Assembly (NCBI GenBank): GCA_949293315.1
Contig: CASFCH010000039.1
Location: 1-51,633 of the forward strand
DNA: 51,633 nucleotides
Source of the DNA: an uncultured Oscillospiraceae bacterium
Lineage (GTDB): Bacteria > Bacillota > Clostridia > Oscillospirales > Acutalibacteraceae
Reading direction: 5' to 3'
The position numbers and the translations under genes are program-made. The notes under the pieces were generated by a model. That model did not search any database, had not been told where the DNA came from, and worked only from the letters and a program-made list of their open reading frames with translations. Below, piece after piece: positions 49,994 through 51,633 of this stretch; the first letter of the stretch is position 1, and every line of letters begins with the position of its first letter.

Positions 49994-51511
49994 TTATTCG
50001 ATGACTTCCCAATCGGTATTATTGCTGCTCTGTACGTTATCGTCACAGTCCCTGGCCTGGAGCGTGGCGCCCTCCGGGTAGCCGCTGCCCTTATAGATCT
50101 CGCCAACCAGATAGTTGACGCCCGAGCAGTCGACGGCATGGCAGTTGATCATCGTGGCCATGCCGCGCCCATCGTATGTGCCGATGATATAGCCCGCGCC
50201 CCTCAGGCCGGAAACCGTGCAGTTCGTAACGGTAATATTTTCAGCCGTCGCGGTACCGCCGGCCGTCGTCTGCCATGCGCCGGCCACAGCGCCGACCTTG
50301 GACATATCAAGGACACTGCCGCCCTCCAGCGCAAAGGTGGAGTCCTCCACGGTAATATCCTTCATATTCGTGTTCCCCAGTGCGTAACCCGCAACACCGC
50401 CGGCCCACTTCACATTGCTGGTCACCTGGACATTCCGCAGCGTGATGTTCTCCAGCGTACAGCCGCTGGCGGAGCCCACCACAATGCTGGTATACTCACG
50501 GCCCGTGGTCTGGGCATTTTCGATCACGACATTCTTGATCGTCGCGTTGGTAACTCCCTTGGCGCCGAACAGGCCGGTGCCGTTCTGGCTGTCGGTAGCA
50601 TCCATCACAAAATTGCGAATGGTGTGTCCCTGACCGTCAAAGGTGAAATTATTGACATTGGAGACGGACGGCCACTCTTTTCCGCCAAGATCGATATCGC
50701 CGGTCAGGACAAACTCGTTGCCGGAGACGTTCGCGGCCTCCGCCATCCAGGCGAAATCTGCAGCCGTGGCGATCTGATAAACACCCTCTACCTCTTCAGG
50801 TACCGTAACGGTCTCGCCGTCCCAGGGCCATTCGGCGTCTTCATCATACAGGTTGTCAAAGCTGTCGTTCTCCACGGTATCCTGGGTGGCGGTCAGCTTC
50901 ACGCCAAGGTCAATGTACAGGGGCTCGCCGTCGCTGGACGTCTTCCCGTTGTTCAGGTTGTAATCGTTATCCAGATCAGAGGGTTCCCAATAGATTACAA
51001 CGCCAAAAGTATCGCTCTCGCCCGCGAGAAGATTCCCCGTCTCATAGAGGCTGGAGAGGCTTGCGAACTCAAGGCCGGCCACATCCTCACGGGTTCCAGT
51101 AAAGCCGTCTTCCACCACGGCCACCTGCAGCACATCCAGCAGAGACTTGCCGTTCTCCTTGACCGTATTGTAGTTCGTCAGGTTCATGGACAGCTGATAT
51201 TTCAGCGCAAGGCTTCCCTCGTTGGCGACCCTGAAGTTCTCATATGCCACCACGCCGGGCTCCCACTGAATTTGCGCGCCGTTTACATCGGCAAACAGCT
51301 CCGTATCGTCTGCGACCGTCTCCTCTTCCGTGACAGCACCGTTCGTATGGTACAGTTCCACATCGAGGTTCCCGGCGACGATGGTGTTCTTCCCGCTGGT
51401 GACGGAATCGGTAAACCACGCAAACGTGGAGCCGATCAGCATCGCCAGACACACCACGACCGACAGCGCGCTCGCAAGCAGCGCCTTCTTCGTATGTTTG
51501 CTCTGTGTCAT
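49994..51511 (-). CDS. SipW-dependent-type secreted protein with GLUG/beta-helix repeats
   Basis: A 505-residue exported protein. The N-terminus has lysines, a membrane segment and AWFTDSVTSGKNTIVAGNLD, the clear signature of SipW-processed TasA/camelysin-like proteins. A TasA-like beta domain runs to about residue 215. From about 240 the sequence becomes a right-handed parallel beta-helix of the GLUG type (IDLGGKEW, then repeated GxGLFG, IKNVVIEN, LENITLRN, AGGVAGYA turns). That pairing suggests a surface fibre or adhesin. The ATG at 51511 has AAAGGAGG upstream; an in-frame start at 51550 is less likely. No SipW peptidase gene is in the window; it may lie to the right. Confidence 0.85.
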   Translation of the reverse strand: MTQSKHTKKALLASALSVVVCLAMLIGSTFAWFTDSVTSGKNTIVAGNLDVELYHTNGAVTEEETVADDTELFADVNGAQIQWEPGVVAYENFRVANEGSLALKYQLSMNLTNYNTVKENGKSLLDVLQVAVVEDGFTGTREDVAGLEFASLSSLYETGNLLAGESDTFGVVIYWEPSDLDNDYNLNNGKTSSDGEPLYIDLGVKLTATQDTVENDSFDNLYDEDAEWPWDGETVTVPEEVEGVYQIATAADFAWMAEAANVSGNEFVLTGDIDLGGKEWPSVSNVNNFTFDGQGHTIRNFVMDATDSQNGTGLFGAKGVTNATIKNVVIENAQTTGREYTSIVVGSASGCTLENITLRNVQVTSNVKWAGGVAGYALGNTNMKDITVEDSTFALEGGSVLDMSKVGAVAGAWQTTAGGTATAENITVTNCTVSGLRGAGYIIGTYDGRGMATMINCHAVDCSGVNYLVGEIYKGSGYPEGATLQARDCDDNVQSSNNTDWEVIE

Positions 51512-51633
51512 TTTATCTCGTCCTCCTTTGTTTTGTCGGCGTTTTGGCATGCTCGACGCACCCCGAAAAATGCCGCCAAAATTCGGAGCGTGTCACTTGT
51601 TTTCGTTTTTCTTCCCCCACTGCTTTTTGGTGA

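Noticed and set aside
1-51633. CRISPR array, insertion sequence, prophage or integrase
   Set aside because: I saw no regularly spaced repeats, transposase, integrase or phage structural gene. A tRNA is present but no integrase lies next to it.

Overview
The window looks like a chromosomal segment of a GC-rich, anaerobic, endospore-forming member of the Clostridia, probably an Oscillospiraceae-type gut bacterium. This rests on an alpha/beta-type small acid-soluble spore protein gene, Firmicutes-style AGGAGG ribosome sites and sigma-A promoters, an iron-sulfur siroheme reductase, several enzymes for host-type glycans, and proteins with SipW-type signal peptides. I see no rRNA, CRISPR array, insertion sequence, phage gene or plasmid gene. 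The assignment is an inference from gene content; no marker gene is present.

Layout. 1-8.0 kb: a truncated peptidoglycan-binding/DUF1906 gene, an esterase plus sodium:alanine symporter pair, and a GH38 alpha-mannosidase. 8.0-15.3 kb: a leftward operon with an 855-residue fused flavoprotein-rhodanese-siroheme reductase, a CbiK-type chelatase and a FecBCD/BtuFCD-type ABC importer, controlled by a divergent LysR regulator. 15.4-20 kb: two tandem LysM-G5-M23 envelope peptidase paralogues and a zinc-dependent phospholipase C family protein. 20-22.5 kb: a polar amino-acid ABC importer. 22.6-27.8 kb: an RluA pseudouridine synthase, a branched-chain aminotransferase, a queH-GH2 pair, and an unknown gene.

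27.8-38.5 kb: an AraC-linked leftward operon of seven genes: an old-yellow-enzyme family protein, an SDR, a fumarate-reductase-like flavoprotein, a D-2-hydroxyacid dehydrogenase, a sugar isomerase/epimerase, a heparinase II/III-type lyase and a PL8 lyase. Neither lyase has a signal peptide, so the operon looks like intracellular processing of uronate-rich oligosaccharides, with a redox set whose substrate is unknown.

38.6-46 kb: a MerR regulator with a textbook 19-bp-spacer promoter, an MFS symporter with a roughly 290-residue charged C-terminal extension, a Gfo/Idh/MocA oxidoreductase, a GtrA-like membrane protein, a GH29 alpha-L-fucosidase and a DUF3048 protein. 46-51.6 kb: tRNA-Arg(CCT) followed by tandem terminators, a hydrolase with a Cys nucleophile, a LysR regulator, the spore protein, and two SipW-dependent-type secreted proteins.

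The two most distinctive systems are the fused siroheme reductase operon with its chelatase and metal/tetrapyrrole importer, and the AraC-controlled intracellular lyase plus redox operon. Neighbouring glycosidases (GH38, GH2, GH29) also lack signal peptides, which fits a cell that imports host or plant oligosaccharides and finishes them in the cytoplasm.
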